Shown here piece after piece: positions 1-8,295 of a stretch of 64,000 nt of DNA. The notes under the pieces were generated by a model that was given only the letters and a program-made list of their open reading frames with translations, was not told the DNA's origin and did not search any database. The stretch is from Bin5 sp965232575 (GTDB taxonomy: Bacteria > Chloroflexota > Anaerolineae > Caldilineales > Caldilineaceae). The DNA lies in the NCBI GenBank assembly GCA_965232575.1, contig CBDDPZ010000009.1:310001-374000 (forward strand), read 5' to 3'. Numbering within the stretch: the stretch's first letter is position 1; every line of letters begins with the position of its first letter. A program made the translations under genes and the position numbers.

Positions 1-304
1 AGGGCGAGTCTGTGGGGTTGGGCATCATATCGGTATCGGACCAATCCACCTGGCAGCCGAGTGCCATCGCCTCCTGGGCGATGCTGAAAATCGGCATTAC
101 GCTATCGAATCCCATTACTTCATGGGCACCGGCGGCGAGGGTTGCCATTGGCTCAGGTTCGATGTTTGCATGAGGGAAGTGGGCGCCGGTAATGTCCATC
201 AGTTCGTAGGTGATAACGGACACGATGCTGGCCGCCGGCGGCCTGTCGACAGGGTCGCCGTTCAGCCCAGCCAAGAACCGCTGTTTTGCAGTCATCTGTT
301 CCAT
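1..304 (-). CDS. MtaA/CmuA-type (uroporphyrinogen decarboxylase family) methyltransferase, N-terminal fragment
   Basis: The first 101 residues of a minus-strand gene are visible; the rest lies beyond the left edge. The start ATG at 304 follows GGGAGAG at good spacing. The N-terminus (MTAKQRFLAGLNGDPVDRPP) and the following segment with ELMDITGAHFPHA, HEVMGFDSVMPIFS and QEAMALGCQVDW match the MtaA/CmuA branch of the UroD fold. That branch moves methyl groups between corrinoid proteins and thiols such as coenzyme M, or takes part in other C1 transfers. The zinc-binding residues would lie in the missing part. It is 75 bases downstream of the Ldh2-type dehydrogenase gene on the same strand, so the two are probably co-transcribed. 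The family is fairly sure; the substrate is unknown, and plain uroporphyrinogen decarboxylase is less likely. Confidence 0.8.
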   Translation of the reverse strand, partial: MEQMTAKQRFLAGLNGDPVDRPPAASIVSVITYELMDITGAHFPHANIEPEPMATLAAGAHEVMGFDSVMPIFSIAQEAMALGCQVDWSDTDMMPNPTDSP

Positions 305-379
305 GACTTGCTCTCCCTTCAGCGTTGCTTTCGGATCGGTTGGTGCGGCAACGGTAGGGCCGCAGGAGTTGGAGGCTCT

Positions 380-1435
380 CTACCAGCTGTCCGGATCGAG
401 GCCCAGAATTCGGCCTTCCTGGCAAATGTGTGCCCAGGTCGTTTCGTCGATTTCGATTCCATCCTTCTCTTTGCGCTGGGCGCTGCGAAACTCGGGCTCG
501 CCCGGCGCCAAAATCTCTTGAAAACCCGGCGCGAGGCGACTAGACTTGACGTGACGGAGCAACCCCTCTACTTCCTCGTAGTAGGTAGAGAGCTCGGTAA
601 AGTGCTCGATGTTGTAGACGGTGAAGAGGACGCCATTGCTCCTCATGGTCCGAGAACCATCGGCACAGCCCTCGCCGCTGAGCGCGCCACCCAGCAATTC
701 TACCACAAGACCCAGGGCAAAGCCTTTATGGGCAACTACGCCGCCCAATGGCAGGATGGCGCCCGGCGGGTCAGCTCTGAAGTCGTTCGGTTCGGTCGTT
801 GGGTTGCCGTCGCCATCAATCAGCCAGCCCTCGGGGACCTGGCTGCCCTGATTGATGGCGACGCGGACTTTGCCCTCGGCGACGACAGAGGTGGTCATGT
901 CGACCAGGATTGGGTCTGTGTCGGGGCGGGGCGCGGAAAAAGAGATCGGATTGGTACTGAGACGGCCCTCCAGCCCGCCAAACGGGGCAATCTGGTAGCC
1001 AAGCCGCCCGGCGTTAACGAACGCTAAGGCGATCATGTTTCCCTGGCGAGCCGCCATCAGCGGATAGGCACCTGCACGACCCACGTGACTCGTGTTGCGC
1101 AAGGTAACCGTGGCGAGACCGTGCTGGCGGGCTTTCTCGATTGCCAAGTTTATAGCGAAGGTTGCGCCAACCTGGCCCAATGCGCCGCCAGCGTCGACGA
1201 CGGCGGTACTCGGATAGTCGCGAACTATGGTTGGGGTTGCCTGCGGTTGGAAGCGTCCCTCACGAATCGCGCGCGTGTATTCGTAGTAGCGAATCGCGCC
1301 GTGGGAATCGTGACCGAAGAGGTTGGACTCCACCAGATGGTCGACCACAGCCCGTGCATCCTCGGCCGTGCAGCCTGAAGCTTCGAACAATTGATAGCCA
1401 ACGTTTCGCAGATTAGAGGGCTGAATATTGGGCAT
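380..1435 (-). CDS. Ldh2 family (malate/L-lactate/ureidoglycolate) NAD(P)-dependent dehydrogenase
   Basis: The 351-residue protein has the expected length for the Ldh_2 family, which has its own fold, unrelated to Rossmann-type malate dehydrogenases. Visible hallmarks are HDSHG near residues 42-46, NTSHVGRAGAYP (114-125) with the presumed catalytic His117, STNPISFSAP (160-169), TTSVVAEGKV (181-190) and HKGFALGLVVELL in the last third. Family members reduce 2-oxo acids or oxidise 2-hydroxy acids such as malate, lactate, sulfolactate or ureidoglycolate; the sequence does not settle which. The ATG at 1435 is preceded by AGGAGA. The MtaA-like gene follows on the same strand, suggesting a small catabolic operon that continues out of the window. 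Confidence 0.9.
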   Translation of the reverse strand: MPNIQPSNLRNVGYQLFEASGCTAEDARAVVDHLVESNLFGHDSHGAIRYYEYTRAIREGRFQPQATPTIVRDYPSTAVVDAGGALGQVGATFAINLAIEKARQHGLATVTLRNTSHVGRAGAYPLMAARQGNMIALAFVNAGRLGYQIAPFGGLEGRLSTNPISFSAPRPDTDPILVDMTTSVVAEGKVRVAINQGSQVPEGWLIDGDGNPTTEPNDFRADPPGAILPLGGVVAHKGFALGLVVELLGGALSGEGCADGSRTMRSNGVLFTVYNIEHFTELSTYYEEVEGLLRHVKSSRLAPGFQEILAPGEPEFRSAQRKEKDGIEIDETTWAHICQEGRILGLDPDSW

Positions 1436-1571
1436 GATTCTCCTATTTTACTCTATATATCGACTGCTGAACGAATCCTGACGTGAGGGAAACGAGTTGC
1501 CATTTTTGGGTGATTGGGGAGCTATCTGAAGGCACCTGGCCGGCGGCCTCCGCATCGTCTCTGGCCTCGGT

Positions 1572-2975
1572 CTAGCCGTGGTCCCGGGCCAGATGCGCCC
1601 CCAAATGGGATCTTGCAGCGACCAAATCGGCACTCTCCAGGTAGTCTTGCACCTCGCTGAGCGTATAGCTCTGTACCTCTTCAGGAATGGGGAGCGCCGG
1701 TTGCAACGGATCGGGAATTACGGGAACCATACGAGTTACGGGGGGTTGTTGGTCGTTGCCCTCGGGGTCGGTTCCAGTTGCCAAGTGGGCGAAGAGTACA
1801 TGGGATAGAATCTCCGGGTGGCTGATGAAGACGGGAGAATGTGTGTTGCAAATCACTTGGCGAAGGGGCGCGCCCTCCTGTTTCGCCGATGAGAAATCGG
1901 TTGTCAAGTTCTGCAGAATCTGTGTCAAGCCCTTCAGACGCGCGGGATGAACGCTGTTCTCCGGGTCCTCAAAGCACAGTAGACCGCCGTGCTCTGGATC
2001 GTTCTTTAATATAACGAGGGCGAGCGCGCGCAGCGCGCCGTCGGACAGAACTCGTGACGAGAATCGCCGTCCATCCTCCGCCTTCGCCCAGATCACGATT
2101 CGCCCAGAATCGCTATCTTCATCCACGTCGACCTGCATAGCGCCTGGCACGTGGTCGGCCAAGTCTCGAGAGACGTGGGCCAACAGCATAGGATCGGCGG
2201 CCTTCATGCGCGCCAGCACGTTGGGCAGGTGCCTGCCGTCAGCGACTAGAATCGGGGGCGCAGAGATGGGGCTGGGTTGACGTAGAATTTCCGGGTCCAG
2301 TTCCAGGAAACGCCACGCACGCATCTCTTCTGCCGCCGCGAACACGTGCGGAAATTCGACGGTACTGGCTCCACTCAACAGTGTGCGCTCGGCAATGGCG
2401 CCATCAATGTCTCGCCTGCCGCTACTGCCGTCCTGGTGCAGAACGAGAGACGTACTTTTTACATTGTTTTGCGTTGAGATGAAGGGAGAGGAGCGTCCCC
2501 CGGTCATCGGCGGAATCCAAGGTCCGCCGGTCTTCAGATCGTTGGACTTCGTCCACCGGTCCCTGTGACGCGGTATCGGGGCGAGAAATTCATGCTCGAC
2601 CGTAAGCCGTTCCGAGCCTTGATCATCCTTGCGGCGGACGATCTCCAACTCGTAGCGCAATCGGGGGAATTTGAGCTCCTGGATAGCGCCCCAGTCATCC
2701 CGCACTTTCTGATCGACCAGTATCTCTACCGCCAATCTGATGCAGTCGGCAGCCCTGCCGGCCGGGAGGACTGCGAAGAGTTCGCCCACTTCCCCCCGCA
2801 CGTCTTGAAACGCCGTATGCAGATTCGAGTCGGCCAAACGCCCCAACAGTTGCAGAGATTCGAACAGATTACTCTTTCCTACTCCGTTGGCGCCGACGAT
2901 GACTTGTAGCGGGGAGAGATCCAGAGAAAAGTTCTGGAATGTCTTGAAGCCATCGAGTTCGATACGGGTTATCAT
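1572..2975 (-). CDS. RecF/OLD-like AAA family ATPase
   Basis: A 467-residue ATPase of the AAA_21 (SMC/RecF/OLD-like) type. The N-terminus (ITRIELDGFKTFQ) leads into Walker A GANGVGKSN at residues 28-36. A Walker B region (LLCFEDPENSVHP) lies near 332-344 and a switch-like NTHSPVFIS near 377-385. There is no fused TOPRIM or HNH nuclease. A GTG four codons upstream (2987) is possible, but the Shine-Dalgarno-like GGAG fits the ATG at 2975 better. No partner nuclease gene lies beside it, so assignment to an anti-phage pair such as OLD or Septu is unsupported. It is flanked by metabolic genes and appears monocistronic. The ATPase fold is sure; the biological role is unknown. Confidence 0.85.
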   Translation of the reverse strand: MITRIELDGFKTFQNFSLDLSPLQVIVGANGVGKSNLFESLQLLGRLADSNLHTAFQDVRGEVGELFAVLPAGRAADCIRLAVEILVDQKVRDDWGAIQELKFPRLRYELEIVRRKDDQGSERLTVEHEFLAPIPRHRDRWTKSNDLKTGGPWIPPMTGGRSSPFISTQNNVKSTSLVLHQDGSSGRRDIDGAIAERTLLSGASTVEFPHVFAAAEEMRAWRFLELDPEILRQPSPISAPPILVADGRHLPNVLARMKAADPMLLAHVSRDLADHVPGAMQVDVDEDSDSGRIVIWAKAEDGRRFSSRVLSDGALRALALVILKNDPEHGGLLCFEDPENSVHPARLKGLTQILQNLTTDFSSAKQEGAPLRQVICNTHSPVFISHPEILSHVLFAHLATGTDPEGNDQQPPVTRMVPVIPDPLQPALPIPEEVQSYTLSEVQDYLESADLVAARSHLGAHLARDHG

Positions 2976-3325
2976 TGGATTTCTCACTCCAATGGTTGGC
3001 CTCCGATGCGGGAAGCGAGGAAATCCCGCCTGCCCTGGGGGCCGCCCCGTCTAAAGGCAGTTTGACTAGCAGGCTCCATTATACCACAGAAAGTTCGCCA
3101 AGGTCCGCCCGCGCAAGGCTCTATAATCCACGCAACTGGGCGATGCCTCTTCGAATGTGAGAGGAGACGGAAATGGTCGCGAGAAGAGGAGGAAGGGGGA
3201 TGACATCTTCATGCCACTCCCCTTAAGGGGCGTTTCATGCTTATCCTGCGCCAGTTTTCTCCTGCTGGACAGGACTAGGAAATTCTCGCCAGCCGCGACA
3301 ATGTTGAACTCGCTGTCGACTACTC
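2976..3325. other. Intergenic region between the AAA ATPase and LysM genes
   Basis: A 350-base gap holding the presumed promoter of the minus-strand ATPase gene. A plus-strand TATAAT at 3122-3127 has no convincing -35 partner and no plus-strand gene after it. Short open frames here have no recognisable content. I see no RNA gene. Confidence 0.5.
3078..3086 (-). promoter_or_regulatory. Extended -10 promoter for the AAA ATPase gene
   Basis: On the minus strand the sequence reads TGGTATAAT, a consensus TATAAT with the upstream TG of an extended -10 element. No good -35 hexamer is present at 17 bases, as is usual for extended -10 promoters. It lies about 100 bases upstream of the ATPase start. 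Confidence 0.55.
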
Positions 3326-4483
3326 TTAACCTGTGGAAGGAACATGCAGTTTGCGGCCGACGTAAATGAGGCTCGGATCCTGGATGTCGAAATCAATCAC
3401 CGCCTGCTGGCAGTTTCCCGCATGAGGATCTTTGTCCGTATGGACATGCGCCATCTCTGAAATGCGGTGGCCGTCATCGTTTTCGATCCAGAACCACCAG
3501 TTCCCTTCACGAGGGCCGGAGGCTAGAAGGATGTGGGTGTAATGGCCTCCCTCCGAAGAGCTTTTTCTGGCCACCACTTCCCCGTCCGGCTGCCAGCTGA
3601 AGGCAACCTTGTAGCCGTCGACGGGCTGACCGCTCAAACGCACTGTGCCAACCGCCCGCGTGCTGCCGGCATTGGGATGGCAGTGCACCAGCTGTGCCCG
3701 GTTCACGAGGTTGTTGGAAGCTTTCAGCTCCTGGACTGAAGCTCCGTAAGCCTCAGCAATGCCGGCAAGAGTTTCCCCAGACCGGACGACATGGCCATAA
3801 ACGACTTCGGCAACGGGCTGCTTCACTGGCGGGGACTTTGCAACAACAGGTTGCCCCGATACGGGAATTTGCAGTCTACGCCCAACGTAGGTGAGATCGG
3901 GGTTCTGAATGTCGAAGTCGATCACAGCCCGCTGGCACTTACCTTCATGAGGGTCTCTGTCAGTTTGTACGTAGGCCATCTCCGAAATGCGGATGCCGGC
4001 GCCGTTTTCAATCCAGAACCACCAGTTCCCTTCTCGGGCCCCCCCGCCGAGAATGTGGCTGTACTGGCCTCCTTCCTGGCCGCCCCCGCCGGAAATAGCC
4101 CTGGCTACGATCGTCTCGTCCGGATGCCAGCTAAAGACTACGCGAAAACCATTGACAGGCTGGCCATTCAGCCTTACCGTGCCCCGCGCTTGAGTGCTGT
4201 CGGCATTGGGAGAGCAACTCACCACTTGGGCGCGGTTAACGAGGTTGTTGGAAGCCCGCAGGTCATCGACCGATATGCCGTATAGAGCTGCAATCTTGAC
4301 AAGGGATTCGCCGGGTCTGACGATGTGGATATATACGCGGGAGTCGTTGGGGCGCTCCGTGGGGGCTGCAAGCACGGGTTGGGGAACCATTAACAGCGAC
4401 AATAAAAACATCAGCACAGTGGCAATTGAGGCTCGCTGAGGCCGCCAAGTCGATCTGGCAGGCGAAATATCTGCAGGGATCAT
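3326..4483 (-). CDS. Exported protein with two LysM motifs, each interrupted by an inserted domain
   Basis: A 385-residue protein with a signal peptide (hydrophobic core near 20-38, probable cleavage after VLA-A, 40). Two long repeats follow, about 50-208 and 228-383. Each starts as a LysM (HIVRPGESLVKIAALYG...NNLVNRAQ), breaks off after NNL, carries about 105 residues of another domain, and then resumes with the LysM ending (NPDLTYVGRRLQIP; DPSLIYVGRKLHVP). The insert has GTVRLNGQPVNG, a transthyretin-like start, then EGNWWFWIEN and RISEMA.VHTD. One cysteine pair per repeat (90/183 and 268/358) could form a disulfide. LysM motifs bind N-acetylglucosamine polymers such as peptidoglycan, so a surface role is likely; the insert's ligand is unknown. 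The start ATG follows AAGGAGGA. Confidence 0.85.
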   Translation of the reverse strand: MIPADISPARSTWRPQRASIATVLMFLLSLLMVPQPVLAAPTERPNDSRVYIHIVRPGESLVKIAALYGISVDDLRASNNLVNRAQVVSCSPNADSTQARGTVRLNGQPVNGFRVVFSWHPDETIVARAISGGGGQEGGQYSHILGGGAREGNWWFWIENGAGIRISEMAYVQTDRDPHEGKCQRAVIDFDIQNPDLTYVGRRLQIPVSGQPVVAKSPPVKQPVAEVVYGHVVRSGETLAGIAEAYGASVQELKASNNLVNRAQLVHCHPNAGSTRAVGTVRLSGQPVDGYKVAFSWQPDGEVVARKSSSEGGHYTHILLASGPREGNWWFWIENDDGHRISEMAHVHTDKDPHAGNCQQAVIDFDIQDPSLIYVGRKLHVPSTG

Positions 4484-4607
4484 GATATTCCTCCTTTGTG
4501 GTTCAGTCTGGACCCTTAAGGATCAGTTTTCCGTTTTTTCTGGTTCTGACTTTCCTTTCCGTTCAGATTGCCGCGTATGCCAGTTCAGTCGGGGATTGCT
4601 TAACCGG

Positions 4608-4636
4608 GATATAACCTATATTGCGGCTTTTGTCAA
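4608..4636 (-). promoter_or_regulatory. Sigma-70-type promoter for the LysM protein gene
   Basis: On the minus strand TTGACA (4636-4631) is followed after exactly 17 bases by TATATC (4613-4608). The predicted transcript starts near 4600, leaving a leader of about 115 bases before the ATG at 4483. The rest of the 318-base gap (4484-4801) up to the plus-strand gene at 4802 has a TAGAAT at 4756-4761 as a weak -10 candidate for that gene and nothing else I recognise. Confidence 0.65.
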
Positions 4637-4801
4637 GATGCCATTAAGCGCACCACTCTCTTAACAGTGTACGCGACAGTCGCGTTGGTTTCGACTTAGA
4701 CAGAACCTCTCGACTCCCGCCTTCTGCGGTTGTGTTGCCTTCGTGGAGACTGTAGTAGAATCTAACGCAATAGCGAAGGTGCGAAACATGGCAGGATTCT
4801 T

Positions 4802-5155
4802 ATGACTATGAAAACTCCGAAATTCACCGCTCCCCGCCAAGGGTTGACCGGCGCCATTTTTATGATCGGGCTGGCTATATTGTTCGCCACCGATTGGATT
4901 TGGCCGGGAATTCTCGTCCTGGTCGGTGTAACCAGTCTGGTCGGAGCTTACCTTGGGCGGTCGGAGCCGGACCCAGACGACATTCCTTTACGAGTTGACC
5001 AACCGCTGGAGGGCGAACAGCGGCCGACCGTGCAGTATACGGCACAGTGCGCGTCTTGCGGAGCCGCCACGCCACAGGAGCTCCTCGAAGGCACTTCCAC
5101 TGCACTGAACGCGGTTTGCGGCTTTTGCGGCTCTCCGCTGGCTCAGGAACAATGA
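4802..5155 (+). CDS. Small membrane protein with C-terminal zinc ribbon
   Basis: This 117-residue protein has hydrophobic segments near 15-30 and 33-50, a hydrophilic linker (EPDPDDIPLRVDQ), and two CxxC pairs, CASC near 83-86 and CGFC near 107-110, which form a probable zinc ribbon. It opens a four-gene plus-strand cluster. Its stop overlaps the next start as ATGA, so translational coupling to the anchored solute-binding protein is likely. The family is not one I can name. The ribbon could face the cytoplasm and mediate protein contact or sensing, but this is inference. Confidence 0.75.
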   Translation: MTMKTPKFTAPRQGLTGAIFMIGLAILFATDWIWPGILVLVGVTSLVGAYLGRSEPDPDDIPLRVDQPLEGEQRPTVQYTAQCASCGAATPQELLEGTSTALNAVCGFCGSPLAQEQ

Positions 5156-6402
5156 ATTGTACGCGTGTATTCATTGTAGCCGTTTTGTCGGCGGCGGCAC
5201 TTGTTTTGGTTGGGACTCTGGTTTGGCGGACGGTCAGTGGAGACCTTCCCGGCCTTGGCTTGGCCGCCGACAGCCCCCAAATCGTCCGAATCGAAGTCAT
5301 CACAGCCCTCCCGGTGGAACCATGGGTGCGGGCTGGGGCTGATGAATTCAATGCGATAGGCCACAGAACCGGGGGCGCGACCATCGAGGTCGAAATCATC
5401 CCGATGGACGGCCTGGTTGCGCTAGGCAAGTGGGAGCGCAACGAATTCCCCACACTGAATACAGATTTGCTCCCCGCCGATCTGCCCCAAGATGAATTCG
5501 AAGCTCTCAAGTCCTTTCCAACTGCATGGATAGCGGATGACCGCTACCTCGTGGAATTTGCCAACGCGTCCATTCGGGAGCGACAGGGGCGGGATCAGTT
5601 CCTTAGCGACGGCCAATATCGAATGAGGCCGCTGGCAAAGACGCTTCTTGTTTGGGGCCTGTTTCGCAGTCGGGGCGCACCTTTGCTCGAGAATCTTGGG
5701 CCGCTCTCATGGTCCACTTTTCATAAAGCGGCCGTCGCTCCAACCGGCTGGAAGGAACTGGGAGGCGACCCCCACTGGGGCAATTTCAAGTTGGCGGTCA
5801 CTGCATCTGGCAAGAGGGTTAGCGGCGCCGCGGCCATCGTCTCTGCAGCCGGAGAGTATTTTGGAAAAACCGACGTTACAGTCGAAGACATTTTCGACCA
5901 CAGGTTCAGGATTTGGCTAACCGATCTGATGGGGGCGGCGACCGATACCGGCGGCACCGGTGCTGCCGAGAGCGTCGCCGTGTTCGGTTACTCTGCAGGA
6001 GATGGAGGGCAGTTCCTGGAAAGCGACCTGCTACGAAAAATGGAAGGAATCCAGACCCGCTGGCAGGAGCCGATCATTCTTCACTACCCAAAAGTAACAA
6101 CCTGGTTCGACTTTCCCTTCGCGATCTGGGTTGGGCCGGAGACATCAGCGAAGCAGAAGAACGCAGCGTTAGCGTTTCAACGATTTTTGCTCAGCGAAGC
6201 GCAGCAGCGGAGGGCGCTCGAATTCGGGCTACGTCCAATCGATCCCGGTTTCCCGGTTGAAAGCGCGGAGGGCAGCCTTTTTGAGCGGTGGCAGCGATTG
6301 GGAGTCCAGAGTAAAGACCCCGGTTCTGATGTGATGCAGCCTACGGAACGAGACCTCTTGTCCGCACTCTCTCGCTGGCAAGAACTGAATGAAGATCCAT
6401 GA
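5152..6402 (+). CDS. Membrane-anchored extracellular solute-binding protein (family 1-like)
   Basis: The chosen ATG at 5152 overlaps the previous stop (ATGA) and gives a 416-residue protein with an N-terminal membrane segment at about 7-27. A longer frame from 5047 would begin inside the upstream gene and lacks any signal. The rest resembles a periplasmic-binding-protein type 2 fold: VEPWVRAGADEFNA near 55-68, a YPK motif near 312-314 and an ending FLLSEAQQ...GLRP near 345-362. The next gene has the same motifs (YPK, FLLSEESQ, GFRP), so the two are paralogues. There is no lipobox, and no permease or ATPase gene is linked, so it may be a sensor or scaffold, not part of an importer. Confidence 0.8.
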   Translation: MNCTRVFIVAVLSAAALVLVGTLVWRTVSGDLPGLGLAADSPQIVRIEVITALPVEPWVRAGADEFNAIGHRTGGATIEVEIIPMDGLVALGKWERNEFPTLNTDLLPADLPQDEFEALKSFPTAWIADDRYLVEFANASIRERQGRDQFLSDGQYRMRPLAKTLLVWGLFRSRGAPLLENLGPLSWSTFHKAAVAPTGWKELGGDPHWGNFKLAVTASGKRVSGAAAIVSAAGEYFGKTDVTVEDIFDHRFRIWLTDLMGAATDTGGTGAAESVAVFGYSAGDGGQFLESDLLRKMEGIQTRWQEPIILHYPKVTTWFDFPFAIWVGPETSAKQKNAALAFQRFLLSEAQQRRALEFGLRPIDPGFPVESAEGSLFERWQRLGVQSKDPGSDVMQPTERDLLSALSRWQELNEDP

Positions 6403-8291
6403 GCGAAATTCAGGACAGTTCAGACCAAGAGCACGGAGTTCCTACCGGAGCAGGTCGCCCGCGCATTCGTCTGCAGCGGCAGTTTTTCGCGTTCGTGGTG
6501 GCGGGTTGCTTTCTGTTCTGCGCCTGCGCGGTGACGACAGTGCGCGCCGGCGCCTGGATCGCGGGGAGCTTTGCGGTCAATGGCCCCGCGTCATCCAATG
6601 GCGGCCGAGCAGTTCTAGCAGGATGGCCTGCCAACAGCGCAGAGTTGACCGTGGCCGTGTCTCCGTCGATGGCTGAAACGCTGAGTGAACGGGCGGAAAG
6701 GTTCAATCGTTCAAGACGCCGCACCCCGGACGGCGAGTTGATGCAAGTTGAACTGGTTACGCGCACCTCCCGCGAAATGGTCCAGGAAGCGCTGCAGCAA
6801 CCAGGTTTCCAGGCCGTCGCGCCTGACAGCTCGCTCTGGCTGAAATTGATTGACCTGCGCTGGGCCCAACTGTTTCCAACTGAACCCGGGAGTTTACCTG
6901 CGAGCCGGGTGGGCCAGTCCACGCTTTTTGCTGTCAGCCCGGTCGTCGTCGCCACGCAGCTGGATGCGGCCCAGAAGTTGGGCTGGCCGCAACAGTCGAT
7001 CGGCTGGAAGGAGGTCCAAGCCCGGGCAGCCGCTCCTTCCGGGGATTTCAGTTGGGGACATCCCGGTCCAGACAGCACGTCCGGGGTCGCGGCGGCATTG
7101 TCCAAGTTCTATGCAGGCGCCGATGTCACCCGCGGATTGACGACAGAGATCGCAACGCAACCTGATGTTATTGAATACGTCCGCCGGGCGGAGAGCGACG
7201 CGTACGTGTTCGGCGCAGGTGGGCGGGCGGGGGCAGGACTCTCGCAGGCGGAAGGCCGCGAGCGCACAGATATAGGTGATAGAAGCGATCTCCTCGACGC
7301 TTTCGTGACTCAGGAACAGACAGTTATCGCTTGGAATCGATCCAACGATGACGGCCTCCCTTGGCTGGCGAACGCGGGCGAAGCAGGACAGATTCTGCCT
7401 GATAGGCCGTTGGTGGCTATCTACCCGAAAGAGGGAACTTTCTGGGCAGATCATCCCCTGACCTTGCTGGAATTAGACGGGCGTGCAGGCCCTGCCGTGA
7501 CTCAAAACCAACGAAGAGCATATCGGGCGTTCACCGAGTTTCTTCTGAGTGAAGAGAGCCAGGTTGCACTGCTAGAGGCCGGCTTCAGACCGGTAGACTT
7601 AACGATTGATCTGATGGTCGAGCCAAGCCCATTCGTCGAGACCGGGGCGGTGAATCCCCTCCTGCCGCAGACGCTATTGCCGTTGCCGCCGCAACCCGTC
7701 CTAGAGATAGTGTTGGACGTGTGGCGTTTAACAAAGCGTCCAGCAAACATATTGTTGGTCGTGGATACCAGCGAGTCGATGAAAGGGAGCAAACTGGTAA
7801 GAACGAAAGCGGCCCTGCACGGATTCGTGAGCCAGATTCAAGGAGATCGCGACAGGGTCGGATTGGTGGAGTTCGGATCAGGTGTAAAGCGTTACGGAGC
7901 CCTGCAGCGGATGGATGACGGGGGACGCAGCCACCTGTACCGGCAGATCGAGAACATGGAAGCCAGCGGATCCACCAATTTAATTGATGCCGTATGGGCA
8001 GCGCATAGTGAACTCAATGACTTGGTCGAATCCGAAGCAAACTATGTGCTTGTGGTGTTGACTGACGGTCGCGATAACGACAGCGAACACCGATTGCGTG
8101 ACCTGGAACGGGTAATGCAGGGGGCACAGAATCCGGTTACCATATATACAGTGGCCTTCGGCCGCGATGCTGACGTAAGGCTGTTGGAGGATTTGGCGCG
8201 CATCGGTGGCGGCCAGTTCTATCGCGCCGATGAAACTACAATTGAAGAGCTGTATCGTCTCATCGCGACATACATTCAGCAGACGGGTTGA
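6399..8291 (+). CDS. Solute-binding domain fused to a von Willebrand factor A domain
   Basis: A 630-residue protein with a membrane segment near 29-49, a solute-binding-like domain at about 82-400, a proline-rich joint (LLPLPPQP) and a C-terminal VWA domain at about 448-630. The metal-ion-dependent adhesion site is intact: DTSES at 456-460, a Thr in GSTNL near 526 and Asp in LTDGRD near 556. The N-terminal half is a paralogue of the preceding gene, with which it overlaps (ATGA). VWA domains with a complete site bind ligands through Mg2+. Similar substrate-binding/VWA fusions occur in other bacteria, but their ligands are unknown to me. An extracellular complex with the neighbouring binding proteins is a reasonable guess. 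Confidence 0.85.
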   Translation: MSEIQDSSDQEHGVPTGAGRPRIRLQRQFFAFVVAGCFLFCACAVTTVRAGAWIAGSFAVNGPASSNGGRAVLAGWPANSAELTVAVSPSMAETLSERAERFNRSRRRTPDGELMQVELVTRTSREMVQEALQQPGFQAVAPDSSLWLKLIDLRWAQLFPTEPGSLPASRVGQSTLFAVSPVVVATQLDAAQKLGWPQQSIGWKEVQARAAAPSGDFSWGHPGPDSTSGVAAALSKFYAGADVTRGLTTEIATQPDVIEYVRRAESDAYVFGAGGRAGAGLSQAEGRERTDIGDRSDLLDAFVTQEQTVIAWNRSNDDGLPWLANAGEAGQILPDRPLVAIYPKEGTFWADHPLTLLELDGRAGPAVTQNQRRAYRAFTEFLLSEESQVALLEAGFRPVDLTIDLMVEPSPFVETGAVNPLLPQTLLPLPPQPVLEIVLDVWRLTKRPANILLVVDTSESMKGSKLVRTKAALHGFVSQIQGDRDRVGLVEFGSGVKRYGALQRMDDGGRSHLYRQIENMEASGSTNLIDAVWAAHSELNDLVESEANYVLVVLTDGRDNDSEHRLRDLERVMQGAQNPVTIYTVAFGRDADVRLLEDLARIGGGQFYRADETTIEELYRLIATYIQQTG

Positions 8292-8295
8292 GATT

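Noticed and set aside
122..1027. A 301-codon plus-strand open frame at the left edge
   Set aside because: It runs antisense to the Ldh2 and MtaA-like genes, both with clear family motifs, and has low-complexity composition.
3122..3127. Plus-strand TATAAT as a promoter
   Set aside because: No -35 hexamer at suitable distance and no plus-strand gene follows before the convergent LysM gene.
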